A DNA stretch of 64,000 nucleotides from Ruminococcus sp. (GCA_017543595.1 JAFYFU010000088.1:16621-80620), one strand, 5' to 3'; counted from the stretch's first letter, positions 35,178 through 44,993 are shown. Program-made: numbers and translations. Notes: generated from the sequence alone by a model not told the origin.

Positions 35178-36374
35178 GTGAAAGTCTACATTATCGGAAC
35201 GGGAATGGAGGGAAATCTGACCCTCACCGTTCACGCCAAGGAGCTTATCGAAAAATCCGATGTGATTATCGGGGCTGAAAGAATCGTTCGCCCCTTTAAA
35301 AGCACTGGAAAGCAAATAAAAATCACTTACGACACTGACGAAATTTGCCGATATATTGCGGAATTTAAAGATTTTCAGGTTGCCGTTCTCATGTCAGGCG
35401 ACTGCGGATTTTTCAGCGGCGCAAAAAAATTGGCTGACCGTCTGGACGACTGCGAAATTATCTGCGGAATCTCCTCGCCCGTTTATCTATGCTCAAAATT
35501 TGGCTTAACATGGGAAAATATGCGCTTTGTCAGCCTTCACGGAACTAAAAACAACATCGCCGTCAACGTGAAAACAAGTCAAAAATGTTTCTTTCTTTTA
35601 GATAATAAAATTAACATTTCTTCGCTGTGTCAGACCCTGTGTGAATATAATTTAAGTAACACAAAGGTTTATTTAGGCGAAAATTTAAGTTATTTTAATG
35701 AAAAAATTAAGTATGATTTTGCCTTTAATTTAATTAATTATAAGTCCGATAATTTAAGCTGCGCCGTGGTTGTGAACGACAATTTTATGGATTATGCGCC
35801 GTGCGGAATTAGCGACAGCGAGTTCATAAGAGAAAAAATTCCAATGACAAAATCAGAAATTCGGTGTGTCATCGCCTCAAAAATGAATGTGAAAAAAGGC
35901 GATATTTGTTGGGATATAGGCTGTGGGACGGGTTCTGTCTCGGTCGAAATCGCTTTGCGCTGCACAAGCGGAAGGGTGTTTTCCTTTGACAAAAATGAAG
36001 ATGCTCTGAGGCTTACGCAGGCTAACGCCCACAAATTCAGCTGCGATAATTTAAGTACGTTTAAATGCTGCCTGCCTGAAATTTCGGACGACATTCCCGC
36101 ACCCGACAAGGTTTTTATAGGCGGCAGCAGCGGAAAAATTAAGAAAATATTTAAGTTAATTTTACTTAAAAATCCGAATGTTTTAATCTGCGTCACGGCG
36201 GTTTCTTTGGAAACGCTAAGGGACGCTCAATCCGCTTTTGAAGATTTCGGACTTAATGTTGAAATCTCACAAATATCATCTTCGAGGATTGTGAAAATTG
36301 GTAAAAACTCCATGTTTTCAGCCAATAATCCCGTTTTTGTTCTTACAGGAGGCAAAAAATGCGGAGAATCATGA
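35178..36374 (+). CDS. cbiET: Bifunctional cobalt-precorrin-7 C5-methyltransferase / precorrin-6B C15-methyltransferase
   Basis: A 398-residue fusion of CbiE (about 1-200) and CbiT (about 210-390), equivalent to CobL. CbiE part: IIGTGMEGNLTLTVHAKEL and VLMSGDCGFFSGAKKL. CbiT part: a class I methyltransferase fold with GDICWDIGCGTGSVSVEIAL near residue 240; it also decarboxylates ring C. Starts with an AAGGAT site (ACGAAAGGAT) five bases after cbiJ and overlaps cbiA by 16 bases. Confidence 0.94.
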   Translation: MKVYIIGTGMEGNLTLTVHAKELIEKSDVIIGAERIVRPFKSTGKQIKITYDTDEICRYIAEFKDFQVAVLMSGDCGFFSGAKKLADRLDDCEIICGISSPVYLCSKFGLTWENMRFVSLHGTKNNIAVNVKTSQKCFFLLDNKINISSLCQTLCEYNLSNTKVYLGENLSYFNEKIKYDFAFNLINYKSDNLSCAVVVNDNFMDYAPCGISDSEFIREKIPMTKSEIRCVIASKMNVKKGDICWDIGCGTGSVSVEIALRCTSGRVFSFDKNEDALRLTQANAHKFSCDNLSTFKCCLPEISDDIPAPDKVFIGGSSGKIKKIFKLILLKNPNVLICVTAVSLETLRDAQSAFEDFGLNVEISQISSSRIVKIGKNSMFSANNPVFVLTGGKKCGES

Positions 36375-37705
36375 TTGCCGGAGCGAACAGCGGGTGCGGA
36401 AAAACTACAATTACTTGCTCATTACTTAAATCATTGCAAAGGCGTAAACTTAAATTATCATCATTTAAGTGCGGACCTGATTATATCGACCCGATGTTTC
36501 ACAAAAAGGTAATTTCTTTACCTTCTTATAATCTTGACAGTTTTTTCTGTGATGATAACACGATAAAATATCTCATTTTAGAGAACTCAAAAAACAGCGA
36601 TATTTCGATAATTGAAGGGGTCATGGGTTTCTATGACGGCGGACGTGGTTCGGCATTTTCCATATCTGAAATTACGGACACGCCCATAATTATGGTAATA
36701 AATTGCAGAGGAATGAGTGAATCTCTGGGGGCTGTCATGAAAGGCTTCCTGACTTACAAAACGCCCAATAAAATCATTGGTTTTATCTTTAACAAACTGC
36801 CAAAAAAGCTCGAAAAACAGGCGATTTCTCTGTGTGAAGAACTCAATACGGAATACTTCGGATTCTTTCCCGAAAATGATTTTAATTTTGACAGCCGACA
36901 CCTCGGACTTGTCACAGCAGATGAAATTATTAACTTAAATGATAAACTTGTTAAGCTTGCCGACTTATGCGATAAGTATATTTTAATTAATAAAATACTT
37001 AAATTTTCGGAGTCAGATAACTTAAATTATCAGAAAATCAACTTAAATTCGCCCATAACTTCATACCGCCCGACTATTGCGATAAGCAACGACAATGCAT
37101 TTTGTTTCAATTATTCGGACAATATTGCTCTGCTTGAAAATATGGGCTGCCATATAAAATATTTTTCTCCGCTTGATGATAAATATATACCAAAAGATGC
37201 GGACGGCTTGATTCTTTCGGGCGGTTATCCTGAACTCCATGCGAAAAAATTAAGCCTTAACCGTTCAATGATTGATTCCGTAAAATCCGCTATAAATTCA
37301 GGGATTCCGACTGTTGCAGAGTGTGGAGGATTCATGTATCTGCACGAATTTCTTGAAGATAAAGACGGCAGAATTTTCCCAATGGCAGGAATTATAAACG
37401 GCACAGCTTATAAAACCGACAGGCTCGGACATTTCGGATATGTTACACTAAAACCAAAAAACGACAGCCTTTTATTCAAAAAATCGGACAATATTGCTTC
37501 GCATGAGTTTCACTACTGGGAGAGTACCGCAAATGCCCAGGATTTATTGATTTCCAAGCGAAACGGCACTTCATGGAACGGCGGAATATGCAATAAATCG
37601 CTGTATGCAGGCTTTCCGCACCTTTATTTTTACTCCGACTTAAATATTCCACGGCGTTTAATTAAATCATGCATTAAATTTGGTGAAAAGAATGGAAAGA
37701 ATTAA
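36359..37705 (+). CDS. cbiA: Cobyrinate a,c-diamide synthase
   Basis: Amidates the a and c side chains using glutamine and ATP. 448 residues. N-terminal dethiobiotin synthetase-like domain with P-loop IAGANSGCGKTTITCSLLK; C-terminal class I glutaminase domain with the nucleophile Cys in TVAECGGFMYLHE near residue 320 and the His in SHEFHYWE near residue 383. Family and length agree with CbiA of the anaerobic pathway. Overlaps cobT. Confidence 0.95.
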   Translation: MRRIMIAGANSGCGKTTITCSLLKSLQRRKLKLSSFKCGPDYIDPMFHKKVISLPSYNLDSFFCDDNTIKYLILENSKNSDISIIEGVMGFYDGGRGSAFSISEITDTPIIMVINCRGMSESLGAVMKGFLTYKTPNKIIGFIFNKLPKKLEKQAISLCEELNTEYFGFFPENDFNFDSRHLGLVTADEIINLNDKLVKLADLCDKYILINKILKFSESDNLNYQKINLNSPITSYRPTIAISNDNAFCFNYSDNIALLENMGCHIKYFSPLDDKYIPKDADGLILSGGYPELHAKKLSLNRSMIDSVKSAINSGIPTVAECGGFMYLHEFLEDKDGRIFPMAGIINGTAYKTDRLGHFGYVTLKPKNDSLLFKKSDNIASHEFHYWESTANAQDLLISKRNGTSWNGGICNKSLYAGFPHLYFYSDLNIPRRLIKSCIKFGEKNGKN

Positions 37706-38741
37706 GTTAATTAATCCCACAGACAAAAAATTTGTCGGACTTTCAAGGCAAAAATGGAACAATGTTGCGAAACCCCTCGGAAGTCTCGGTGAATTTGAGA
37801 AAATCATTGAAAAAATTTCAGCCGTTCAGGAGTCCGCAAATGTCGATATATCGCAGAGAACAGCGGTTATCATGTGCGCTGACAACGGCGTTGTAAAGCA
37901 GAATATCTCCCAGTCGGGGCAGGAGGTCACCGCCCTCTGCGCCCGTTCAATCGCTGAGGGCAGGTCGAATATCAACGCCCTTGCAAGACGGTTCAATGCG
38001 GACGTTTTAGCCGTTGACATCGGTATAAATGCGGATATTAATTGTAAAAATTTGCTCACAAAAAAAATCATGTACGGCACAAATGATATTTCAACAGGTG
38101 CGGCTATGTCCGAAAATCAGGCGAAATCTGCAATTTCCGCAGGAATTGATATTGTCAGGCAGCTTAAAGAAAATGGTAAAAATATGATAATCACGGGCGA
38201 AATGGGAATCGGAAACACAACGACTTCTTCCGCCGTTGCATCGGTCATTCTCGGTGTCAGTGCGGAGTGCGTGACGGGCAGGGGCGCAGGGCTTACAGAT
38301 GACGGTTTAAAGCGGAAAATCGAGGTTATCAACACTGCCCTGAAAGTAAATTCGCCCGACAAAAACAATCCCCTTGACATTCTCGCAAAGGTGGGCGGTC
38401 TGGATATCGCAGGCATGACGGGGCTTTTCCTCGGCGGAGCGATTTATCATGTTCCGACAGTCATAGACGGCGTAATTTCGGCAGTTTCGGCAGCTCTTGC
38501 CTTTATGATTTCGCCGCATTGTGCGGACTATATGCTTGCCTCCCACGTTTCGGAAGAACCTGCGGGGAAAATGCTGCTTGACTTTATCGGGCTGAAACCC
38601 GTGATAAATGCAGGTCTGAGACTTGGCGAAGGGACGGGCGGAATTTTTCTGCTTCCTCTGCTTGACGGCGCACTTTCGGTATATAAAAATTCCCATACCT
38701 TTGAAGAACTGGGAATTGAAAAATATGAGGAATTATCATGA
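37692..38741 (+). CDS. cobT: Nicotinate-nucleotide dimethylbenzimidazole phosphoribosyltransferase
   Basis: Activates the lower ligand base as alpha-ribazole phosphate. 349 residues from ATG 37692. Signatures: KPLGSLGEFEKI near residue 30, VIMCADNGVVKQNISQSGQEVT near residue 60, GEMGIGNTTTSSAV near residue 175 and AGLRLGEGTGGIFLLPLLDGA near residue 310, where the Glu is catalytic. A GTG at 37683 is an alternative start. Overlaps the ends of cbiA and cobU by a few bases. Confidence 0.94.
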   Translation: MERIKLINPTDKKFVGLSRQKWNNVAKPLGSLGEFEKIIEKISAVQESANVDISQRTAVIMCADNGVVKQNISQSGQEVTALCARSIAEGRSNINALARRFNADVLAVDIGINADINCKNLLTKKIMYGTNDISTGAAMSENQAKSAISAGIDIVRQLKENGKNMIITGEMGIGNTTTSSAVASVILGVSAECVTGRGAGLTDDGLKRKIEVINTALKVNSPDKNNPLDILAKVGGLDIAGMTGLFLGGAIYHVPTVIDGVISAVSAALAFMISPHCADYMLASHVSEEPAGKMLLDFIGLKPVINAGLRLGEGTGGIFLLPLLDGALSVYKNSHTFEELGIEKYEELS

Positions 38742-39247
38742 CTATACTTGTTACAGGCGGCTCTAAATGCGGGAAATCAAGCTTTGCGGAGAACTGTCTT
38801 AAAGATTTCAAAGGATATAAATATTATATAGCAACTATGAAACCTTACGGTGAAGATGCCTATGAAATTATTCAAAGGCACAGAAAAGCAAGGGCTGAAA
38901 AAAATTTCATTACAATTGAAAAATATACAGATGTACATGAGCTTGAATTTCCCGAAAATTCGGCAGTTTTGCTTGAATGTACGGGGAATCTCCTTGCAAA
39001 TGAAATGTTTTCGGAAAACGGCATTGAAAATCCCGTTGATAAAATATTAAAAGGTTTAAAAAAAATAAGCCTGAGCGTTTCGGAATTTGTCATAGTGTCA
39101 AATGAAGTTTCCTCGGACGGAATAAGTTATCCGCCCGAAACCATGAAATATATTGAATATCTATGTGCGATAAACAGGGGCATTTTGGAATTTGCCGACA
39201 AAACCGCAGAATGTGTATACGGAATCCCTGTTTTGATTCGGAATTAA
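38738..39247 (+). CDS. cobU: Adenosylcobinamide kinase / adenosylcobinamide-phosphate guanylyltransferase
   Basis: Phosphorylates and then guanylylates adenosylcobinamide. 169 residues. P-loop VTGGSKCGKSSFAENCL at the N-terminus, IATMKPYGEDAYEIIQRHRKAR near residue 31 (the H..R segment carries the guanylylated His) and LLECTGNLLANEMF and VSNEVSSDGI further on. A second, degenerate CobU-like gene is found three positions downstream (40028). Confidence 0.94.
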   Translation: MTILVTGGSKCGKSSFAENCLKDFKGYKYYIATMKPYGEDAYEIIQRHRKARAEKNFITIEKYTDVHELEFPENSAVLLECTGNLLANEMFSENGIENPVDKILKGLKKISLSVSEFVIVSNEVSSDGISYPPETMKYIEYLCAINRGILEFADKTAECVYGIPVLIRN

Positions 39248-39260
39248 AAAGGGGGTTTTT

Positions 39261-40010
39261 ATGCTGAAATCAATGCTTTCGGCTTTTCTGATGTATTCGA
39301 GAATACCCGTTCCGCAGGTTGAATGGAAAGAGGAAAACAGGCGGTATTCCCTGTGTTTTTTCCCGCTGATAGGCGTTATTCAGGGGATAATATTTATTCT
39401 TTGGAAAATCCTCTGCACGAAATTAAATTTCGGGGAAATATTATTTTCCTGCGTGGCGGTATTTATTCCCGTGCTTGTAAACGGCGGAATACACCTTGAC
39501 GGATTCTGCGACACTTCCGATATGCTTGCGTCCTACGGAGACAAAGAAAAAAGATTAAAAATTCTCAGTGATTCGCACATAGGAGCATTTGCAGGAATCA
39601 GGCTTGCAGTGTATTTCATTCTGCAAATCGGGATATATTCGGAAGTCAAAAATATAAAACTTTCAGTAATTATATCTCTCACTTTTGTATTGTCAAGAAT
39701 TTTAAGTTCATTCGGGGCGGTAACTTTCAGATGCGCCAAAAAAAGCGGTTCTTTGCAGGATTTTGTCAGACCCTCGCACAAGAAAATAAGTCTTGTAATT
39801 CTTTCGGCATGGCTTTTGGTATGCGTTTCGGGATTTGTAATTACAAGCCTTAAAATCGGGATATGTGCCGTAATTCTGGCAACTTCGGTATTTGTTTATT
39901 ACAGATATAAATTCTATAAGGAAATAGGCGGAATAACAGGAGATACGGCAGGCTGGTTCTTGCAGGTCTGCGAACTTGTCACGGCATTTTCCATATTAAT
40001 TGATAATTAA
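39261..40010 (+). CDS. cobS: Adenosylcobinamide-GDP ribazoletransferase
   Basis: Joins adenosylcobinamide-GDP with alpha-ribazole (or its phosphate) in the membrane. 249 residues with five to six hydrophobic segments. The active-site region NGGIHLDGFCDTSDMLASYG near residue 74 and KILSDSHIGAFAG near residue 98 are the diagnostic CobS blocks (DG..D..D...). GGITGDTAGW near residue 225 is the third. Separated from cobU by 13 bases. Confidence 0.95.
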   Translation: MLKSMLSAFLMYSRIPVPQVEWKEENRRYSLCFFPLIGVIQGIIFILWKILCTKLNFGEILFSCVAVFIPVLVNGGIHLDGFCDTSDMLASYGDKEKRLKILSDSHIGAFAGIRLAVYFILQIGIYSEVKNIKLSVIISLTFVLSRILSSFGAVTFRCAKKSGSLQDFVRPSHKKISLVILSAWLLVCVSGFVITSLKIGICAVILATSVFVYYRYKFYKEIGGITGDTAGWFLQVCELVTAFSILIDN

Positions 40011-40027
40011 AGGAGAGTCATTCAAAT

Positions 40028-40405
40028 ATGCACATGATAGCTGGCGGAGCTTTTCAGGGGAAAAGAGAATTTGCAAAGAATTATTTTAAGACAAAAAATA
40101 TGACCAATGGCGAAATATGCGGATTTGATGAGGTTTTCAGCGCAGAATGTATTTACAATTTTCATATGCTTGTAAAAAGACTTACTGCCGAAAATATCAA
40201 TTGCATTGAGTTTACTGAAAGAATCATAAGGGAAAATAAAAATTTAATTGTTATAATCAATGAGATAGGGTGCGGAATAGTTCCCATTGACAAAAATGAA
40301 AGAATATGGCGTGAAAATGTCGGAAAATGCGGCTGTATGATTGCGGCTGCATCTGAGAAAGTTATAAGGATTTTCTATGGAAAAGCAGTTTTTATTAAAA
40401 ATTAA
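40028..40405 (+). CDS. CobU-like protein with degenerate P-loop
   Basis: A 125-residue protein that resembles a shortened CobU. The N-terminus reads MHMIAGGAFQGKREFAKNYF, where GGAFQGKR replaces the GxxxxGK[ST] P-loop: the Ser/Thr is missing. The C-terminal half has INEIGCGIVPIDKNERIWRE and then IAAASEKVIRIFYGKAVFIK, matching the 'tNEvG.GivP.....R.wrd..G' end of CobU kinases. The guanylyl-His segment is not evident. It may be a decayed copy, a regulatory paralogue or a specialised kinase; the intact cobU nearby makes the first two more likely. Its end overlaps cobC by 29 bases, so it is translated within the operon. Confidence 0.7.
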   Translation: MHMIAGGAFQGKREFAKNYFKTKNMTNGEICGFDEVFSAECIYNFHMLVKRLTAENINCIEFTERIIRENKNLIVIINEIGCGIVPIDKNERIWRENVGKCGCMIAAASEKVIRIFYGKAVFIKN

Positions 40406-40946
40406 TTTTATCCGTCACGGCTTGACGGCAGGCAACGAAACTAAAAAATATATCGGACGGACTGATGAAAATTTATCCGAAAAGGGCATAGATATGCTGA
40501 AAAATATAAAATATCCCGAATGTGATATTTTATTTGTAAGCCCCATGAAAAGATGTATTCAGACAGCGGAAATAATTTATCCCGACAAAAAATATACAAT
40601 TTGCGATGATTTGAGGGAATGTGATTTCGGAGATTTTGAAGGAAAAAATTATCAGGAACTCAAAGATAATATATTGTATCAGAAATGGATTGACAGTAAC
40701 GGAACGGATACTTTCCCGAACGGCGAAAACCCCGAAAATTTCAAGAAAAGATGCGTAAAAGCATTTCTTGAAATTATTAAAAATACCGACAGTAAAAATA
40801 TTTCTTTTGTGGTTCACGGGGGAACAATCATGGCTATACTTGAAAAATTATCAAATAAATCTTTCTATGAATGGCATATTGAAAATGCACACGGATTTAT
40901 TACGGAATATGACGGAGAAAAAATAAACGTATGGAAAAAATTTTAA
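40377..40946 (+). CDS. cobC: Alpha-ribazole phosphatase (histidine phosphatase family)
   Basis: Removes the 5' phosphate of alpha-ribazole phosphate. 189 residues of the phosphoglycerate-mutase-like superfamily: the phosphorylated His lies in NFIRHGLTAGNE near residue 12, YIGRTDENLSEKG follows, SPMKRC near residue 55 and VVHGGTIMAIL near residue 145 carry the second Arg and His. The position between cobS and cbiB supports the CobC assignment over a general phosphatase. Confidence 0.88.
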   Translation: MEKQFLLKINFIRHGLTAGNETKKYIGRTDENLSEKGIDMLKNIKYPECDILFVSPMKRCIQTAEIIYPDKKYTICDDLRECDFGDFEGKNYQELKDNILYQKWIDSNGTDTFPNGENPENFKKRCVKAFLEIIKNTDSKNISFVVHGGTIMAILEKLSNKSFYEWHIENAHGFITEYDGEKINVWKKF

Positions 40947-41896
40947 TAATTCTTCCGCTTGCAATCGGATTTATTCTTGATTCAATAATAGGCGACCCGT
41001 ACAGTTTGCCGCACCCCATAAGGCTTATCGGGAATCTTATTTCTGGGCTTGAAAAATTTGCAAGAAAAAATTTCAGAAATCTTAAAATCGGCGGACTGAT
41101 ACTTGTCATATGCACAGTAATATTATCTTCGGGAATACCATTTCTGATTTTATTTATTTCATATAAAATATCTGTTGTACTCGGAATAATTGCCGAAAGC
41201 ATAATGTGCTTTTATCTGACGGCTGCGAAATGTCTTAAAGACGAAAGCATGAAAGTATATAAAGCCTTTGAAAATAATGATACCGAAAAAGCAAGAAAAG
41301 CCGTTTCAATGATTGTCGGCAGAGATACCGATATTCTCGATAAAAACGGAATTATCCGTGCCGCAGTCGAAACCGTTGCGGAGAATACTTCCGATGGCGT
41401 GACAGCACCTTTAATGTATATGTCTCTTGGCGGTGCAGTCCTCGGATTTTTCTATAAATCGGTAAACACTATGGATTCAATGATTGGCTATAAAAATGAA
41501 AAATATGCGGATTTGGGATATTTTGGTGCAAAACTCGATGATGTTTTAAATTATATTCCGTCAAGGCTTACAGCGGTTATAATGATATTTTCGGCATTTA
41601 TTCTTGGATATGACTATAAAAACGCATATAAAATATGGCAGCGTGACAGAAGAAAACACGCAAGCCCAAACTCCGCACAGACAGAATCAGTTTGTGCAGG
41701 GGCATTGAATGTCCGTCTTGCGGGAGATGCCTATTATTTCGGAGAACTTCATAAAAAAGAATACATAGGCGATAATATAAGGGAAATTAAAAATGATGAC
41801 ATAAAATCCGCAAACAAGCTTATGTATATGTCAGCAGTCATAACACTGATTTTTTCAATTATATTCAGATTTATTTTATGGGGAGTGATATTGTGA
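40931..41896 (+). CDS. cbiB: Adenosylcobinamide-phosphate synthase
   Basis: Attaches aminopropanol phosphate to adenosylcobyric acid. 321-residue membrane protein with four to five hydrophobic segments. ILDSIIGDPYSLPHPIRLIG near residue 17-36 is the CbiB signature, then SMIVGRDTDILDKNGIIRAAVETVAENTSDGV near residue 125 and DRRKHASPNSAQTESVCAGAL near residue 240. Written here in short pieces of one conserved block; length is normal. Starts within the end of cobC. Confidence 0.94.
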   Translation: MEKILIILPLAIGFILDSIIGDPYSLPHPIRLIGNLISGLEKFARKNFRNLKIGGLILVICTVILSSGIPFLILFISYKISVVLGIIAESIMCFYLTAAKCLKDESMKVYKAFENNDTEKARKAVSMIVGRDTDILDKNGIIRAAVETVAENTSDGVTAPLMYMSLGGAVLGFFYKSVNTMDSMIGYKNEKYADLGYFGAKLDDVLNYIPSRLTAVIMIFSAFILGYDYKNAYKIWQRDRRKHASPNSAQTESVCAGALNVRLAGDAYYFGELHKKEYIGDNIREIKNDDIKSANKLMYMSAVITLIFSIIFRFILWGVIL

Positions 41897-42903
41897 TTCA
41901 CGGCGGAGATATTTTCGACAAAGATATATTATATGATTTTTCCTCAAATGTAAATCCTCTCGGTATGCCCGAAAATGTAAGGAAAATTCTTGTATCTTCC
42001 GTTGATTTGTGGGAAAAATACCCCGATTATAAATGCAGGGAATTAATAAAAAAATTATCCGTTTATGAGAATATTTCGCCCGAAAACATAGTCTGCGGAA
42101 ACGGTGCGGACGATTTGATATTCAGGATAAAATATGCACTCAACCCTAAGAAAATATTAATATGCGAACCGACTTTCAGCGAATATGAAAGGGCTTTTTC
42201 GGATTCTGATATAAAAAAATATATCCTTAAAGAAGAAAATAATTTTAATATACAGAAGGATATTCTGAATTATATCAATGATATTGACATGATGATAATA
42301 TGTTCTCCAAATAACCCGACAGGAATTATTCCCGATATAAATATAATCAAATCAATCGCAGAAAAGTGCATGGAGAAAAATATAATTCTCCTCTGTGACG
42401 AATGTTTTCTTGACTTTGCGGAAAATGCCGAAAATCTCAGCATTAAGAATTACCTGAACAAAAATACAATAATTCTCAAAGCCTTTACAAAAATATATGC
42501 AATGGCAGGATTAAGGCTTGGATATGCACTTTTCGGAGACAGTGAAACTGCGGAAAGAATAAAAAATACAGGGCAGTTCTGGTCTGTTTCCTATCCTGCA
42601 CAAACCGCAGGAATTTATGCACTTGACGAAAAAAACTACATAAAAAACACTGTAAAATATATCAAGCATGAAAGAGAATATCTCACCGAAAATTTAAGAA
42701 AATACAATATAAAAGTCTTTGATTCAAGTGTAAATTTTATCCTGCTTAAAACGGATATTCCGCTTTATAAAATACTCCTGAAAGACAAAATTCTGATAAG
42801 AAAAAATCTCAGCGGTCTTGATGATAAATTCTATCGCATGGCAGTAAGAACGCACGAAGAAAACGAATATTTTATAAATACAATAAAAAAGGGGCTGAAA
42901 TAA
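41878..42903 (+). CDS. cobD: L-threonine-O-3-phosphate decarboxylase
   Basis: PLP enzyme that makes (R)-1-amino-2-propanol phosphate for CbiB. 341 residues, fold type I aminotransferase. LYDFSSNVNPLGMPENV near residue 18, GNGADDLIFRI near residue 75, CSPNNPTGIIPD near residue 142 and AFTKIYAMAGLRLGYALF near residue 201, in which the Lys holds PLP. Aminotransferases such as histidinol-phosphate aminotransferase are related, but the place between cbiB and cbiP supports CobD. Overlaps cbiB by 19 bases. Confidence 0.92.
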   Translation: MGSDIVIHGGDIFDKDILYDFSSNVNPLGMPENVRKILVSSVDLWEKYPDYKCRELIKKLSVYENISPENIVCGNGADDLIFRIKYALNPKKILICEPTFSEYERAFSDSDIKKYILKEENNFNIQKDILNYINDIDMMIICSPNNPTGIIPDINIIKSIAEKCMEKNIILLCDECFLDFAENAENLSIKNYLNKNTIILKAFTKIYAMAGLRLGYALFGDSETAERIKNTGQFWSVSYPAQTAGIYALDEKNYIKNTVKYIKHEREYLTENLRKYNIKVFDSSVNFILLKTDIPLYKILLKDKILIRKNLSGLDDKFYRMAVRTHEENEYFINTIKKGLK

Positions 42904-42906
42904 AAA

Positions 42907-44361
42907 ATGGGCAAATCTGTAATGATTCAGGGTACTATGTCAAATTCGGGAAAGTCTTTTATTTCGGCAGGACTTTGCAGAATATTCATGCAGGACGGTT
43001 ATTCCTGTGCGCCTTTTAAATCGCAGAATATGGCTTTAAATTCCTATGTCACAAAAGAGGGGCTTGAAATAGGCAGGGCGCAGGCTGTACAGGCTGAATC
43101 CGCAGGAATAAAGCCTTCTGTCCTTATGAACCCGATTTTATTGAAACCCACTACAAATATCGGCTCGCAGGTTATTCTCAACGGCAAGCCTTTCGGAAAT
43201 ATGAGTGCAGGTGAATATTTCAAGAGAAAAACAGAATTTATTCCGCATATAAAAAATGCCTATGAAAAATTATCATCAATGCATGATATAATTGTCATTG
43301 AGGGTGCAGGAAGTCCCGTTGAATTAAATCTGAAAATAAATGATATTGTCAATATGGGCATGGCTGAAATGGCGGATTCTCCCGTTATTATTGTCGGAGA
43401 TATAGACAGGGGCGGAATTTTCGCACAGCTTTACGGCACTGTTTCGCTTTTAAATCCTGATGAGAGAAAACGTGTAAAAGGCTTGATAGTAAATAAATTC
43501 AGGGGCGATATTTCGCTTTTTGATGAGGGTGTAAAAATTCTTGAAAATCTCTGCGGAGTGCCTGTACTCGGCGTTGTTCCGTATATAAAATGCGATATGG
43601 AAGATGAGGACAGCCTCTCGGAAAAGCTTGAAAACAATAAAACTTCTTATATAAATATAGCGGTTATAAAACTACCTAAGCTTTCAAACTTCACAGATTT
43701 TGATGTTTTTCTGCAATATAAGGGCGTGGGGGTATATTATGCCGAAAAGCCCGAAGATTTGCTTTCTGCGGATATGATTGTAATTCCCGGGACAAAGAAT
43801 ACTGTTGCGGATATGAAATATTTACGTGAATCAGGCTTTGAATATGCCGTAAAATCTGCCGTTTCAAAGAATATCCCCATATTCGGAATATGCGGAGGTT
43901 ATCAGATTCTCGGCAAAAAAATTTCAGACCCTTTAAATTCTGAGGGCGGAGAAAATATTGACGGCATGGGACTTTTGGACTGCGAAACTGTTTTTTCGGA
44001 CGAAAAGAAAACTGTTCTCACGAACGGGAAATTCAAAGATATTTCGGGGTATTTCAGTTTTCTTTCGGGGAAATCTTTCAGCGGTTACGAAATACACATG
44101 GGAGTTACTGAAAATACAGGAAATATTCTTACCGACTGCGGAGGGGCTTATAAAGACAATGTTGCAGGCTGTTATATTCACGGAATTTTTGATATTGTCG
44201 CAGAGGATATAATCAAAAATTTATTCCTGAAAAAAGGCATTGAATATATGGGCGGTATCACCGACAGAAACAAATACAAAAATCAGCAGCTTGACATTCT
44301 CGCCGAAAATATCAGGAAAAATATTGACATGAAAAAATTATACGAAATAACAGGAGTTTAA
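42907..44361 (+). CDS. cbiP: Cobyric acid synthase
   Basis: Amidates the b, d, e and g side chains using glutamine and ATP. 484 residues. N-terminal MIQGTMSNSGKSFISAGLCR P-loop and PFKSQNMALNSYVTKEGLEI near residue 36, glutaminase domain with Cys in IFGICGGYQILGK near residue 328 and the His in YIHGIF near residue 425. Length matches CbiP/CobQ. Follows cobD by three bases. Confidence 0.95.
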   Translation: MGKSVMIQGTMSNSGKSFISAGLCRIFMQDGYSCAPFKSQNMALNSYVTKEGLEIGRAQAVQAESAGIKPSVLMNPILLKPTTNIGSQVILNGKPFGNMSAGEYFKRKTEFIPHIKNAYEKLSSMHDIIVIEGAGSPVELNLKINDIVNMGMAEMADSPVIIVGDIDRGGIFAQLYGTVSLLNPDERKRVKGLIVNKFRGDISLFDEGVKILENLCGVPVLGVVPYIKCDMEDEDSLSEKLENNKTSYINIAVIKLPKLSNFTDFDVFLQYKGVGVYYAEKPEDLLSADMIVIPGTKNTVADMKYLRESGFEYAVKSAVSKNIPIFGICGGYQILGKKISDPLNSEGGENIDGMGLLDCETVFSDEKKTVLTNGKFKDISGYFSFLSGKSFSGYEIHMGVTENTGNILTDCGGAYKDNVAGCYIHGIFDIVAEDIIKNLFLKKGIEYMGGITDRNKYKNQQLDILAENIRKNIDMKKLYEITGV

Positions 44362-44363
44362 TT

Positions 44364-44993
44364 ATGGAACTTGAATACGTCCTCCCGAAAGATATCGAAA
44401 AAAGAAGCTTTGAGATAATTTCCTCTGAACTTAAAAAAGATATTCCCGAAAATATAAAGCCTGTCGTCATGAGGGTAATTCATACAACTGCGGACTTTGA
44501 ATATGCGGATAATTTGTATTTCTCGGAAAATGCAGTCGAAAAAGCTCTTGAAATTCTCAAAAAAGGCGCAGTAATCGTAACTGATACAAATATGGCATTA
44601 TCGGGAATAAATAAAAATGCACTGAATATTTTAGGCTGTAAGGCGGTATGTTTCATGGCTGACAGAGAGGTTGCCGAAACTGCAATTGAAAAAAATCTGA
44701 CCCGTGCAATGGTTTCGGTTGACAAGACCGCAGAAATAAAAGAACCTGTAATATTTGTTTCGGGAAATGCCCCCACTTCATTGATAAGGCTTTGCGAACA
44801 TATGGAAAAAGGCGATTTTACCCCTGAATTTGTAATAGCCTGTCCTGTCGGCTTTGTAAATGTAATCCAGTCAAAAGAAATGATAATTAATTCGGGCGTT
44901 CCCTGCATAGTCGCAAGAGGAAGAAAGGGCGGAAGCAATGTTGCCGCCGCCGTATGTAATGCCCTTATGTATATGATAACAAGAAATAAATAA
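44364..44993 (+). CDS. cbiC: Cobalt-precorrin-8 methylmutase
   Basis: Moves the methyl group from C11 to C12, giving cobyrinic acid. 209 residues. IEKRSFEII near residue 10 and VMRVIHTTADFEYAD near residue 38, with the catalytic His in RVIHTT, VTDTNMALSGIN near residue 73 and CPVGFVNVIQSKE near residue 155 are all conserved. Last gene of the synthesis block; no terminator is evident after it, and a new promoter and riboswitch follow within 60 bases. Confidence 0.95.
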   Translation: MELEYVLPKDIEKRSFEIISSELKKDIPENIKPVVMRVIHTTADFEYADNLYFSENAVEKALEILKKGAVIVTDTNMALSGINKNALNILGCKAVCFMADREVAETAIEKNLTRAMVSVDKTAEIKEPVIFVSGNAPTSLIRLCEHMEKGDFTPEFVIACPVGFVNVIQSKEMIINSGVPCIVARGRKGGSNVAAAVCNALMYMITRNK

